From Leptolyngbyaceae cyanobacterium (GTDB lineage: Bacteria; Cyanobacteriota; Cyanobacteriia; Cyanobacteriales; Aerosakkonemataceae), in contig DATNQN010000118.1 of assembly GCA_036703985.1 (NCBI GenBank), positions 1-47,752 on the forward strand: a stretch of 47,752 nucleotides of DNA, written 5' to 3'. Positions within the stretch are counted from its first letter, which is position 1. Every line of letters starts with the position of its first letter. This document shows positions 17,930 to 28,100 of the stretch, piece after piece. The position numbers and the translations under genes are program-made. Below the pieces are notes generated by a model. The model saw only the letters and a program-made list of their open reading frames with translations, was not told the DNA's origin and did no database searches.

Positions 17930-19267
17930 TTAACTTGCCTTGAGTACCGATCCTAAAGTGTTGTAGCTTAAGGTTAATTCATGGGAACGTAAGGGAATAT
18001 AGCGGTGAGATGTCACGCGCTTATTGAGCAAACGGAGTGCCGTATGGTTATGTTCGTTACGCAACCAGGCATCAAGATAAATCTGTTCAAACAAATCCCG
18101 TTGAGCATGGCTGCCGCCAACTTCATGCAGACGTGGTAAAACCGCTCCAATTTGAGCGTAAGCTTTAATCCAATTTCCTTGAGCGTGAGCGACCATTCCC
18201 TGCATAGCTGGGAGCGTTACCTCCCGCCAAACTTTTTGTACAAAAGGTAATGCTTTACTGACGTAGGTTTCTATGCTCAATAGCATTTCTTGCAACAGTT
18301 CGTCTTGCTCTGCTTTCTTCAGCGCATACACATAATGCAAATCTTGAAAAGGCAAAGTATGTTCGCCAATGCGAGAACTTAAATAAGTTGCCAGTTCTTG
18401 CCAGCGAGAACCCACATCTACACCTCTTAGTTCCAAGCGCAACAGCAATGAGATAGCCCCTACTTGGTCTTTGGAAGATTCTTTGGTAGCTCTACCCCAG
18501 ATGTATCGATCGTAAAGTGCCAGAACTTTAGAAAAATCTTCTTTTTCCAAATAATAAAGCGCGATATGCCACCAATTATGAGTCAATAACATGGAATTGC
18601 AACTTTCCCAAGTGTCGCTAAAGCTTTCCATCCAAGCGATGCCTTCATCGATCCGTCCTTGTGTTTCCATCACATGAGCCACTGCGTGTTGCGCCCAAGG
18701 ATCGTGACGGTTGATTTCTACTGCACGCCTTCCTACTGCTTCGGCTTCTTCGAGACGGTAGCATTGCTCTAAGCCAAAGGCTATCATACCGTACAGGTAA
18801 TGATTATTTCGAAAAGCTGGGAGAACTTTTTGGGCAATCATCAGCAGACGCATAGAGTTTCCCACATAGAAATAGTGATATTGACCCATTTGAACCGAGA
18901 GTAGGTCATGTGGATATTTTTTAGCAATTTCTTCATGGCGATCGAGTGCTTGCTGAATATCCCCTTGCGCCCAAGCTAAGACGGCACGGATGTAAAGCTG
19001 TTCGCGTTCCGTTGCACCTGCTATGTACTTTTGAGCTTCAGCTAGATAGGGTACAGCTTGAGAGCGAGTTGATGCACTTTCCTGGGTGAGGTAATAAGTG
19101 GCTACGTAAGCATGAGCGATCGCGCAAGTCGGATCGGCAGCAATTGCATCTAAGATCGCTTGGGCATCTTTCCCATAGCGAAGTGAGGCATCGATAAAGC
19201 GCTCGATCGCTACAACCGCCTCTGAGGAATTTGTTGTAATTGGAAGTCCATTGGAGCCTTTTAACAT
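17930..19267 (-). CDS. Tetratricopeptide-repeat protein (TTC38-like)
   Basis: This 445-residue, largely helical protein is soluble by appearance and lacks a signal peptide. It contains TPR-like helix pairs throughout (for example around ADPTCAIAHAYVATYYL and AVEINRHDPWAQHAVAHVME). The pattern EEAEAVGRRAVEINRHDPWA, then AHVMETQGRIDEGIAWM and THNWWHIALYYLE, is typical of the TTC38 family, whose biochemical role is not settled. A GAGGGAG ribosome binding site lies about 13 nt before ATG 19267. Nothing in the neighbourhood suggests a specific partner; the PhnD-like gene converges on it. Confidence 0.8.
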   Translation of the reverse strand: MLKGSNGLPITTNSSEAVVAIERFIDASLRYGKDAQAILDAIAADPTCAIAHAYVATYYLTQESASTRSQAVPYLAEAQKYIAGATEREQLYIRAVLAWAQGDIQQALDRHEEIAKKYPHDLLSVQMGQYHYFYVGNSMRLLMIAQKVLPAFRNNHYLYGMIAFGLEQCYRLEEAEAVGRRAVEINRHDPWAQHAVAHVMETQGRIDEGIAWMESFSDTWESCNSMLLTHNWWHIALYYLEKEDFSKVLALYDRYIWGRATKESSKDQVGAISLLLRLELRGVDVGSRWQELATYLSSRIGEHTLPFQDLHYVYALKKAEQDELLQEMLLSIETYVSKALPFVQKVWREVTLPAMQGMVAHAQGNWIKAYAQIGAVLPRLHEVGGSHAQRDLFEQIYLDAWLRNEHNHTALRLLNKRVTSHRYIPLRSHELTLSYNTLGSVLKAS

Positions 19268-19394
19268 CTGCTGAATTTAAACTCCCTCTAAACTACGGCA
19301 AATCGGTCGGAATAGTGTACTTTATGTGGAAAGTATGCCGCACCTTATGGAAAAAAGCAAGTTATGACAGATAATTTGATGACCTTTGGCGAAT

Positions 19395-19745
19395 CCCGCA
19401 TTTCTCACAAAATTTGCGATCGCTAACCATAAAAGCCTTGCAGAATAAGGGTTTTAGCGTGCAAATGCCCAGTTTCCACATCCAACAGTGTGTAAATCGG
19501 TAGCAATTCAAAATTATCAGGAATTAGAGGGGTAGGAAATCAAAGATTAACCGTAATTTTTTGATGATAATTAAATTATTTAATCATCAATTAACAGGTG
19601 AATAAATCTGTTATAATTTAGGAGCAAAAAACCAAATATTCCTCAGGTTATGACTCCCAATTTTCAAAAAAAAGCCAGTTTGCACTCAAAGAATTTATGG
19701 CCTCGTATTAGGTTATGAAGATGTCAACGACCAGTCCCTCTAATG
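19395..19745 (+). mobile_element. Deleted IS1380-type element (non-autonomous remnant)
   Basis: This is the second copy of the IS end seen at 1-608. It starts CCCGCATTTCTCACAAAAT, keeps the leader with only scattered changes, and has the transposase ATG at 19650 (MTPNFQKKA). It then jumps, after AAAAAAAAGC near 19675, to DNA encoding QRIYGLVLGYEDVND (19687-19731), deleting about 65 codons. Similarity ends soon after. A transposase cannot be made. Internally deleted copies like this can be moved by a full copy. Confidence 0.65.
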
Positions 19746-19840
19746 CCGAATCAGTCACTTCTGGCAAGCAATAAGTAGCTATTTGATCAACGGGGGCTAA
19801 AAGCTTTAATCCGAACGTTAGGAAAACAACATTACCCAAC

Positions 19841-19903
19841 CTGAAATGATTCCCTGGCCATCATTTCAGATTTTAATTACTCCGATTTCATCCGGATGAA
19901 ATC
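19841..19903. terminator. Two hairpins downstream of the PEP-CTERM gene
   Basis: CTGAAATGAT (19841-19850) pairs with ATCATTTCAG (19860-19869). Fifteen bases on, GATTTCATCCGGATGAAATC (19884-19903) is a perfect 20-bp palindrome. Both lie within 90 bp beyond the stop of the minus-strand PEP-CTERM remnant and may have ended its transcript. ATTTTAATT follows the first hairpin on the plus strand. No long T-tract follows either hairpin, so termination is plausible but not certain. Confidence 0.4.
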
Positions 19904-19928
19904 TAATTACATATTTGCGGAATGTAGG

Positions 19929-20412
19929 CTAAACCTTTTTAGCTACCCGGTGGCGCTTTTTTGCAGCTAATAAACTCAAACCTAGCAAGCTTAAACCTGC
20001 AATAGTACCCGGTTCTGGAACTGTTTTAACTTCACTAAGTTGCCAACGCTCGCTATTAAAAACTTCCGCTTCTCTTTGATTTACACCAAAGGGGAAAAAT
20101 ATCGAAAATTGGGATGTGGAAAAGTTCCCGACAGTTGCACCATTAAGCAAGTTCGGTGCAGTTTCCAAGCGAAAACCAAAATTAGATTTAGCGGTAGCTG
20201 TGTTTGGGTCTTCGGCAAAACCAAAAAAATTAGAAACTAAACCTGAATAAGAAATTTTAGGACTTTGACCAAATGGGGCAAAGAAAGAAAAAGTATTTCC
20301 TGGTTTTCCTGAATATTCGGCTACCAGATTACTCAAATTAATTACGCTGTCTCCATCATTTTGTAAGTCACCATCGACTTGCCCTGAGATAGTTCCTCCT
20401 GATAAAAATTGT
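19929..20412 (-). pseudogene. PEP-CTERM protein, C-terminal part, cut by an IS
   Basis: The remaining 160 residues end in a PEP-CTERM sorting tail: VPEPGTIAGLSLLGLSLLAA followed by a basic cluster KKRHR. This tail sends exported proteins to an exosortase-type system at the cell envelope. The N-terminus with its signal peptide is missing. The frame runs through the right end of the IS4-type element at 20413 and picks up an accidental start inside it. No matching first half was seen on the other side of the element (21756 onwards), so the insertion probably came with a deletion. Confidence 0.65.
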
Positions 20413-20559
20413 TCAGGGGGCGACAAGCGCCCCCAAAGCAAGATGAATCAAGGGTTGTAGGATTCAGACCCGGTAAAAAATATCGCAGGTTATTGAGAAC
20501 AAACTTTCTTGAGAGAAAAATAAACCTTAATTCAGTCACCTTCTTGTGGTAAAAAAGAA

Positions 20560-20584
20560 CGGTCTTATTATTTCAACAAGACCG
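20560..20584 (+). repeat. Hairpin overlapping the IS4 transposase start
   Basis: CGGTCTT (20560-20566) pairs with AAGACCG (20578-20584) around an 11-nt AT-rich loop. The stem ends on the first base of the GTG at 20584 and lies 8 bp before ATG 20593. In a read-through transcript it would hide the start region, a known way of keeping transposases low. Confidence 0.5.
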
Positions 20585-21736
20585 TGATAAATATGCTACC
20601 TGAATTTTATCAAACCCATCTCCAAAAATATTTGAATGAAACGCAACTGATTACGTTAAAATTATTAGTATGGCTGCTGCAAAGCCAGAAACAACTAAAA
20701 ATAGAAAGGCTGGCCGCAACCCTGCCTTTACCAATTCAACAGAACAGTCGCCGTCGCCATATACAACGTTTTTTAAGCTTGACTAGGTTAAGCGTAGTTC
20801 TGGTGTGGTTTCCCCTGATTAAAGAAATTATTAATCAACGCATACCCAAGGGAACACGATTAATTATTGCCTTAGATAGAACGGCTTGGCAAGACAATAA
20901 TATTTTAATGGCCAGTGCGATTTATCAAAAAAGAGCATTGGACGATATTTGGGATTTTATTATCGAAAAAAGGCGCGAGTGATTTGAGGGAACAACAAAT
21001 CGTTTTGCGACCTGTAATTAAATTATTTAAAACTTATCAAATAGTAATTGTAGGGGACAGAGAGTTCCACAGCGTAGACTTGGCGCAGTGGATCGACCGT
21101 CAAGGTGTTAAGTTCGTGTTGAGGCAAAAAAAAGATACGACTTTTCGGCAGAAAAGACGGAAATTTAATTCCCTATCAAGTATTCAGGTAGCACCCGGTC
21201 AACGAAAATTTTTCTCAGAAATTAACATTACTCAAAAAAAAGGTTTTGGTCGATTTAACTTAGCTGTTTATTGGCGCAGGAAATATAGAAATAAACAAGA
21301 GAAATCACCTTGGTATCTGCTGACTAATTTAAGTGATTTAGAAACGGCGGTGAAAGCTTATAAACAACGTTGGGGCATTGAAGCGATGTTTAAAGATTGT
21401 AAAACTGGTGGTTATAATTTAGAAGGTTCTCAAGCTTCGCCGGATAAATTAGTACGTTTAATCTTATTGATTGCTATCGCGATGACTACGGCTTGGTTAC
21501 AAGGTGAAAAAATCAGTATTTTAGGGAAATCCACTTATATTTGTCGGCCAAAGGAAGCAGGGAGAACTAAACGAAGACATAGCAATTTTTGGGTCGGTTT
21601 GTATGGTCACAATTGGATAGCCGCCTTTCATGAGTGTCAGGAGTGGGTGGAGCAATTAGTCACTTTTGTTCGCAATAAGCGCACATTTTATCAACGGGGG
21701 TTAAAAGCTCTAACCCTTATTCAGCAAGCTTCCTAG
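20584..21736 (+). pseudogene. IS4-type transposase with a +1 frame change at an A6 run
   Basis: The first frame (20584-20982) encodes the N-terminal 132 residues with the first catalytic Asp in LIIALDRTAWQDNN. It ends IIEKRRE-stop. The second frame (from about 20965 to 21736) carries on with KKGASDLREQQIVLRPVIK, GDREFHSVDLAQW (second Asp) and the YREK signature YKQRWGIEAMFKDCK. Continuous reading needs a +1 shift at GAAAAAAGG (about 20964-20972). This may be a mutation, a sequencing error or polymerase slippage on A6. Apart from this the gene looks complete, at about 384 residues. ATG 20593 is the likelier start. Confidence 0.75.
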
Positions 21737-21930
21737 CTCCTTTGTCGCCCCCTGAAGTGTAATTCTTAATTCTAAGGGCAGAAATCAAACACCAACCCTC
21801 TTCTCTAAAATGATTTTGGCTCTAATCTGCCAATTGAAGGATGAGAAAATGTCTAAGTATAGATATTTATCTCCTGGAGTATTAAATCTAATTGTGTATA
21901 TCATTTGGGATGAAAAGTTTCCCCATTAAA

Positions 21931-22098
21931 CTAAATAAACAAGTCTGAATCAATAATAATTTGTTGGCTATCGACTAGAATAATCAGTTCGTCTCCATAT
22001 TTTAAATTATCGAGCAAAGACGTAATAATCTCTAGAGTATCGGGAGTCTGAAAATGCTCCGGTTTGGTTTCTGGATGAGGATAATAGATTAACCCTGA
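21931..22098 (-). pseudogene. Unrecognised gene remnant, C-terminal 55 residues
   Basis: A minus-strand frame closed by a stop on both sides encodes YYPHPETKPEHFQTPDTLEI followed by DNLKYGDELIILVDSQQ and an acidic end. It reads like genuine protein, without low-complexity signs, but has no start codon. I do not recognise the family. The rest of 21756-22226 shows no other gene. Confidence 0.3.
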
Positions 22099-22226
22099 TT
22101 AAAGAAGCTTTTTTAGCTCACCTTTGATGAGAATAATTATCATTAACGGTTAGCTAGTCGTAGCTCAAAAATCAAGGCTGGTAAAGGTTTGGAGTTTTGC
22201 ACCGAAATCTAGTCTAAACTCCAGTG

Positions 22227-22415
22227 TTAACTTCCGGCACTAATCCACTCTAAACCTGCTTGGAATGCTGCTTGTGGGGAGAAGTAAATTTTATTGAATC
22301 CAAATACTTCTCCACCGGGGCTGAGAATGCGAAACTGCCACGCTTCAGTAGATGAAGTGTAGAACACGGCTAAAGTGAAGTGACGGATGCCAACAACTGA
22401 GTCAACTTTAGTCAT
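22227..22415 (-). CDS. Small conserved-looking hypothetical protein, 62 residues
   Basis: ATG 22415 to a stop at 22227 encodes a compact, mixed alpha/beta sequence with several aromatic residues. It includes WQFRILSPGGEVFGFNKIYF and ends AAFQAGLEWISAGS. The W-F-I-L-PGG pattern suggests a small folded domain rather than chance. No signal peptide, cysteine pair or membrane segment is visible. The function is unknown and no neighbour gives a lead. Confidence 0.5.
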   Translation of the reverse strand: MTKVDSVVGIRHFTLAVFYTSSTEAWQFRILSPGGEVFGFNKIYFSPQAAFQAGLEWISAGS

Positions 22416-22500
22416 AGATGAAATCTAGTTAACAAGATTGTTTTCTTTCAGGTTAACTTAGCTTAATGATGCTGGATTTGCTATGAGTTACCAGAAGTTA

Positions 22501-22594
22501 GCGCAAGCTACATCGCGCTTGCGCTTCACATACTGCACTATGACTCCAGAATATCCCACCACCCCGATCGCGCCGTCTAGACATCGATCTAGAC
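22501..22594. repeat. Two short perfect dyads in a gene-free gap
   Basis: GCGCAAGC (22501-22508) pairs with GCTTGCGC (22517-22524), and GTCTAGA (22575-22581) pairs with TCTAGAC (22588-22594). They lie between the 62-residue protein and the EF-hand gene. A terminator for the minus-strand EF-hand gene is possible, but no T-tract is visible. Confidence 0.3.
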
Positions 22595-22659
22595 ATGATT
22601 GGCTCAATGCCCCTTTCACCAAATCTGCGTCAGAACCCATCTACTGTGTTACGCGACAG

Positions 22660-22890
22660 CTAGGTTAAATTATGTGCTTTCTTAACTACTTCCTTTAACT
22701 CTTCAAAGGTGATACTACCGTCTTTATTTCCATACATAGATAGCAATTGCTGGGGACTACTCATACCTGTTTCAGCCGAGATGATTGCACTTAAACCAGG
22801 GCTTAAAAAAAGCTCATGAATGGAGACTTTGCCGTTGTGATCTCCATCTAAGGTATTAAAAAGAGATTGAAGTTCTTGCTCAGTTGCCAT
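22660..22890 (-). CDS. Small EF-hand protein (putative calcium binding)
   Basis: This 76-residue, acidic, soluble protein has one full EF-hand loop at residues 15-26 (DGDHNGKVSIHE, with D-x-D-x-N-G and a final Glu). A second degenerate loop is near residue 53 (YGNKDGSITFEE, where the first Asp is replaced by Tyr). The pair is spaced like calmodulin-type hands. It may bind one Ca2+ and act as a sensor or buffer. No partner gene adjoins it, though an EF-hand-like loop also lies within the caspase protein at 34963-40506. Confidence 0.75.
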   Translation of the reverse strand: MATEQELQSLFNTLDGDHNGKVSIHELFLSPGLSAIISAETGMSSPQQLLSMYGNKDGSITFEELKEVVKKAHNLT

Positions 22891-23388
22891 AAGTTTCTAT
22901 CTAGATTAACTGTTCAGTTTAATATCTTTTCATTAAATAAACTTATATCCTTAGACGTAGAAACGGGTATCGCTGGGGGCTTAGATCACCAGTCCCGCTG
23001 TCGCCCCGTCAGATTTCCTTTAATTTTTGAATTTTGAATGCGTGAATTGTTAGGAGTTTTTCGGCTGCCCAACTCATTTCTTTTGCCTTTTTATCTTTCC
23101 TTTTTCTGCTATTTTCTCCTATTTAAGAACGCTTTTTTTCTATACATGACATCTGCTGTTTTTTCGGCTTCCTGTTTTAACTTTTGTAACTAACATTGGC
23201 CTAACACTCCTTTTTCTCCCCTCTTTTAACCAGAAATCAAGCCTTTTCACCGCTAAAATTGTTAAGTTCTTTTGCTAACTTTGTTACGAAATTTGCGATT
23301 AATGGATAGCCCTTTGTTAAGAAATTTGCCACCAATGGATAGGTTTTTGCTTTTCAGACAAATTATTTTCAGCCTTTAGCAGAGCAAA
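22891..23388. other. Gene-free stretch between the EF-hand and response-regulator genes
   Basis: No credible gene was found in these 498 bp. They are T-rich on the plus strand and hold a TTTTTGAATTTTGAATG repeat fragment (23024-23040) and the imperfect tandem repeat at 23281-23342. The stretch is the 3' flank of the minus-strand signalling operon and the upstream region of the EF-hand gene. Confidence 0.5.
23281..23342. repeat. Imperfect 29-bp tandem repeat, period 33
   Basis: TTGTTACGAAATTTGCGATT followed by AATGGATAG (23281-23309) recurs as TTGTTAAGAAATTTGCCACC followed by AATGGATAG (23314-23342), with four mismatches. It lies just past the response-regulator stop codon. No function is evident. 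Confidence 0.5.
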
Positions 23389-24021
23389 CTACAGATTAAC
23401 AATACCGCGTTTCAAAGCAGAGATCGCAGCCTGAGTACGATCGCTCACACCCAACTTACTCAAAATATGATTGATGTGAAACTTAACTGTACTTTCGCTA
23501 ATATGCAAAACAGTACTAATCTCCTGATTGCTTTTACCAGCGACGATCAGGCGAATCACTTCCAATTCGCGATCGCTTAATTGAGGATTACCCATCCGTT
23601 CAGCTAGCTTTGCTCCCACGCTAGGCGGAATGTACTTTTTTCCGGCGAAAACCGTGCGAATAGCGGCAAAAAGCTGGTTAGGGTTGGCATCTTTAAGCAA
23701 ATAGCCCTTAGCACCAGCACTCAGTCCCCGATAAATATCTTCATCGCCGTCATAAGTCGTCAGTACCACAATCCCAGGATTAGCAAACTCTGCACAGATA
23801 GCAGTAATCGCTGCGACTCCATCCATTAGCGGCATCCGTAAATCCATCAAGGTTACGTCAGGTTGATATTGGCAGAACATTTTGACGGCTTCCTGTCCGT
23901 CACCAGCTTGCGCCACAACTGATAGATCGGGTTCTTGTTCTAATAATGCAACTAAACCCTGCCGCACGAGAACATGGTCGTCAGCTATTAAAACTCGAAT
24001 GTAATTTGAGATTTCACTCAT
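23389..24021 (-). CDS. NarL/LuxR-type response regulator
   Basis: This cytoplasmic DNA-binding regulator has about 210 residues. The receiver domain holds the acidic pair in LIADDHVLVRQG and the phosphorylated Asp in VTLMDLRMPLMDG (residue 60, or 63 from the longer start). The conserved Lys is in YLLKDANPNQL. The C-terminal LuxR helix-turn-helix is LSDRELEVIRLIVAGKSNQE, followed by a STVKFHINHIL recognition helix. I chose ATG 24021 because AAGG lies 9 nt upstream; a GTG at 24030 is the alternative. It follows the REC-HisKA_3 kinase by about 75 bp and is its natural phospho-acceptor, since HisKA_3 kinases pair with NarL-type regulators. Confidence 0.92.
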   Translation of the reverse strand: MSEISNYIRVLIADDHVLVRQGLVALLEQEPDLSVVAQAGDGQEAVKMFCQYQPDVTLMDLRMPLMDGVAAITAICAEFANPGIVVLTTYDGDEDIYRGLSAGAKGYLLKDANPNQLFAAIRTVFAGKKYIPPSVGAKLAERMGNPQLSDRELEVIRLIVAGKSNQEISTVLHISESTVKFHINHILSKLGVSDRTQAAISALKRGIVNL

Positions 24022-24097
24022 TTCTCGCACCCTTAATTTTATTAAATTAGCAATTTAAGCAACATTGCACGATTAAAAACATCAAGTCGGCTTATGC

Positions 24098-25129
24098 TTA
24101 TTCGCGATTAATGAATACCATTACTTCAGTTCCTCTACCAGGTTGGCTTGTAATAATCAGTTTTGCACCAATGCGCTCGGCTCGTTCTGTCATTCCCAAA
24201 AAACCAAAGCCATTACTAAAACAAGAACTTTCCATATCAAATCCCTGTCCGTTATCTTGCACCTTTAAAATAAACTGTTCTAATTCATAAATCAACCCAA
24301 TTCGGATTGTCCTTGCTTTCGCATATTTAAAAGCATTTGTTAATGCTTCCTGTCCGATCCGCAGTAGGTTATTTTCTGCTTCTAATGGCAGAGAATATGC
24401 CGTACCTGTAACTTCCAATACGGTGTTAATTTCAGTATGAGAGGACATCTGCGTAGCAATTCGCGAAAGCGCGTTATACAAGTCACACTCTTCTAATAAT
24501 TGTGGACGTAAAGATTCCACCGATCGCCGTGCCTCAGCCAGTCCACTTTTTGCTAGTTCCCCCACTGTTTTTAGATGTGAAATCGCCTGCTCTGGAGTCG
24601 TTACCATTGCTCGTTCTGCGGCTCCCAAATGTATGATAATACCTGTAAATGCTTGCGCTAAAGTATCGTGAATTTCTCGCGCCATCCGGTTACGTTCTTG
24701 CAGAATATTTTGGTCGATGAGTTGCTTGGAAAGCCTTTTCAGATGCAATTGATTTTCCACGCGAACTAAAACTTCTTGTTCTTGAAAAGGTTTGGTAATG
24801 TAATCAACTCCTCCCAAAGAAAACGCTTTAACTTTATCAAATACATCTTGCAATGCACTGATAAAAATGACTGGAATATTCTGAGTTTCTTCAGAAATTT
24901 TTAACTGTTCGCAAACTGCATAGCCATCCATGTGTGGCATCATAATGTCTAACAAAATTAAGTCAGGTAAATTAGACTGGATAAACTGGAGAGCTAATTT
25001 GCCACTAGGAGCTAAATGAACTTTATACTTAGCATTCGATAATATCCCACTTAAAAGGTTTAGATTGTCAGGACTGTCATCAATAATCAAAATAGTTTCT
25101 TGATAGGTTGAATTAAGATTAGCTCTCAT
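24098..25129 (-). CDS. Receiver-linked HisKA_3 sensor kinase
   Basis: This cytoplasmic protein has 343 residues in two parts. Residues about 12-128 are a receiver domain with the acidic pair IIDDSPDN, the phosphorylated Asp61 in LILLDIMMPHMDG and the Lys in YITKPF. A short coiled linker leads to the HisKA_3 dimerisation helix with His154 in RNRMAREIHDTLAQAF. A NarX-type ATPase follows (DNGQGFD, then GFGFLGMTERAERIG). Its ATG overlaps the stop of the 2120-residue hybrid kinase (ATGA), showing translational coupling. Phosphate could pass from the large kinase to this receiver, which would control the HisKA_3 output to the NarL regulator. That order is inferred. Confidence 0.9.
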   Translation of the reverse strand: MRANLNSTYQETILIIDDSPDNLNLLSGILSNAKYKVHLAPSGKLALQFIQSNLPDLILLDIMMPHMDGYAVCEQLKISEETQNIPVIFISALQDVFDKVKAFSLGGVDYITKPFQEQEVLVRVENQLHLKRLSKQLIDQNILQERNRMAREIHDTLAQAFTGIIIHLGAAERAMVTTPEQAISHLKTVGELAKSGLAEARRSVESLRPQLLEECDLYNALSRIATQMSSHTEINTVLEVTGTAYSLPLEAENNLLRIGQEALTNAFKYAKARTIRIGLIYELEQFILKVQDNGQGFDMESSCFSNGFGFLGMTERAERIGAKLIITSQPGRGTEVMVFINRE

Positions 25130-28100
25130 ATTTTTAATAAAGAAGATATTAGATTTAGTAATTGCTCGTACTGAAAGTTTCTCACGCTAGCTGCGATTGC
25201 ACTTGTTAACGAGCGATCGATTTGCTGAATTTCATCAATGACTATTTGAATCTCTCCTAAATCCAGATTGCTAATCGCTTGTTGCAGATTAATCAACAAC
25301 TCTGGAGGTAATGCAGCTAAAGCGGATTTTGTCAATATATTCACCTCATTTTCATTGCTAACTGTTATAGCATTAAACTCTTCAAAAACCAATTGTACGC
25401 CGATATGTTTTTGCAAGATATCAAAGATATATTCCTCTTTAAACGGTTTACGGATAAAATCATCGCAACCGCCAGGATAAACAACCGCTTTCTCTTCTTC
25501 AAAGCTACTTGCCGTTACCGCAATAATTGCTGTTGCTTCACCTTTGATAGTATTTTTAATTTGTTTAGCTGCTTCATATCCATCCATTACTGGCATTCGC
25601 ATATCCATAAAAATTAAGTGCGGCGAATATTGCTCCCACATTTTAATTGCCTCTACTCCGTTAGTAGCTTCCGCAATTTCAAACCCAAAGGGGGAAAGCA
25701 ATTTAACTAGAAGTTGACGATTATCAAGAGCGTCATCTACAATTAAAAGGCGATAGCGAGGTTGATTCGGTGCTAGTGCGATCGCTCGACGAGTTGCTTG
25801 TTCTTGTTGGTAATTGACACTTTTTACTACCTTAGCTTTAATATTAAATTTGAATAAAGTCCCGCGATCGACTTGCGATGTAACTGTCATATCACCGCCC
25901 ATCAATTGAACGAAAGAGCGTGCTATTGCCAATCCTAATCCCGTTCCTTCTTGCGCTTTTTCACCTGTTTTTGTTTGCAAAAAAGCTTCAAATAAATTTT
26001 TTAATTCATCAGCAGCTATCCCATCGCCAGTATCTTCTATTTCAAAATAAATTTGAGAATTTAAAGGCTGGAATTTAACCCTGGCAGAAATACCACCAGA
26101 CGAGGTAAATTTAATTGCATTAGAAAGTAAATTAATTAAGATTTGACGTAATTTAGTTTCATCAGTTCTTAGATACTGGGGTACATCAAACGAGCGTTCT
26201 ATTAATAACTGCAACCCTTTATTTTCAGCCTGATATTGAAACATATTTTCGATATCTTTTAACAGGCGGTGAAAGTCAAAGTTTGTTTCGTTTAGTGTCG
26301 CACGTCCTGCTTCAATCTTAGATAAATCTAATACTTGGTTGATCAGAGTAAGCAGGTGTTCTCCATTACGGGAGATGATACCTAAGTATTCATGATGTTG
26401 TGAAGAAAGGGATAATGAACGATTCATTAATTGGGAAAAGCCAAGAATTGCATTGAGGGGAGTTCGCAATTCATGGCTCATATTGGCTAAGAAAGTGCTT
26501 TTAGCTTGATTGGCTGCTTGTGCGGCAGCTTCGGCTCGTTTTCGTTCGATAATTTCTCTTTGTAATTCTAGGGTGCGATCAGCTACTTGTTGCTCCAAAG
26601 TGCGGTTATAATCGGCTAAGAGGTTTTCGGCTTGTTTGCGTTCGGTGATATCTTGAAATGCTGCGATCGCATAATTAATTTTACCTGTTTCATCGACAAT
26701 CGGCGTGCTGGAAACTTCTAAGGAGACAATTTTATCAAGTCGGTGAAACTCTATATCATCAACTTTAACAGTCTCAGCCGCTAAAGAGCGTACAAATGGC
26801 AACTTTGCAGTAGGGTATAATTGGTTGGTTCCTGCGAGATAAAGTTGGCAAGCTTCTGCAAATTGTTCAGTATTTGCTTCGGGGATAATATTGATTCCAC
26901 TCAGTTGGTGTGCAGTCTGATTGGCGTAAATGATTTGTCCTGTTGTATCGTGTACGGCAACTCCAATTGGCATGGCATCGATAAATTGAGTCAGTCGGCT
27001 TTCTCGTTCTTTTACTTCAGCGTAGAGTTTAGCATTGGTAATTGCGATCGCTGCTTGTCCCGATAATAATTGTAAAATTTCTAAACGCGCTTGAGTAAAG
27101 GCTTCTGTTGTAAGGCGATTTTCTAAATAAACAATTGCACTTAGTTCTCCTTGATTTATCAAAGCCGCACATAAAATAGATTTTGGTTGGATATTTTTGA
27201 TATAAGGATCGTTGGTAAATTGTCCTTCACTGGTGGCATTGTTTAATACCACTTTCTCTTTAGTTCTAGTAACATAACTAACAATAGATTGAGCTATTTT
27301 CTGACAGCATTCTACGGGAATCGATCGTAATACTGTTACTTCTTCACTATCCACAGCACATTCAGCTTCGATCAGTAATTTCCCTTGTTGTTCTAAAATT
27401 AAATAACCGCTTTGAGCGCCAACATTTTCGATTAAAATTTTCATTAATTTAGACAGCAGCTTGTCAAGAACAATTTCGCCGGAAATTGCTTCGGAAGCCT
27501 TCATTACAGTATCAATATCCAAGGAAGAACTCGAACGATTCCCAGTAGTTGATATAGTAGAGGAAATTTCTTTACTTGGTGGCTGGGTTATCACAAATAT
27601 TTGAGGATATTGGGTTTCTAAATGGTTGACTTTCGCTGCTGCACCCCAGAGTTGATAATAATGACGAGCTTCCTGCATATAAGCCTTAGCAGTTAGTTCT
27701 TTATCTATGGATAAATAGAACTTGGCTGCCAGTTCATAAGCGAGGGCTACTTCATGGATGAATCCATTTTCTTTTGCTCCTTTAATAGCTAAATCATATA
27801 AATCTATAGTTTCTAATTTTTGTCCCAAAACCCGGCATTTTTCTGCTGCCACCAAATCCACCTTGTGCTGGTGATTCATAGGAGCATACTTTGCCCAGTA
27901 CTGTTGCAGTTCTGTTTGATTTTGTTCTACCTGTTCTAATGCCTCTGATATCTGTTCTGATTGTGCATTCAGCGGTGCTAAAAGGATCAAAGACTCATAG
28001 AAATAAAACTGAGGTTCACTAGGCATTCCACTAATACCGATTAAATAGCGCCTGCACGCAACGGCATAGCTTTTTGCTGATTCATTCTCGCCAAAGAAGT

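Larger units (their letters stand above)
20413..21755 (+). mobile_element. IS4-type insertion sequence, 1343 bp
   Basis: Both ends carry the inverted repeat TCAGGGGGCGACAA (20413-20426 and, as complement, 21742-21755). The transposase lies between them, preceded by a hairpin. No clear target-site duplication was found: the flanks are AAAATTGT on the left and AGTGTAAT on the right. It interrupts the PEP-CTERM gene at its left end. The intact repeats suggest it could be moved, but its own transposase frame is broken. Confidence 0.75.

Noticed and set aside
22483-22668. Possible 61-residue protein on the plus strand
   Set aside because: It runs through two short palindromes, is rich in Ser, Thr, Arg and Pro without any pattern, has no ribosome binding site and overlaps the 3' end of the EF-hand gene.
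23281-23342. CRISPR or satellite array
   Set aside because: Only two imperfect units with a 4-bp spacer; this is a simple short duplication.
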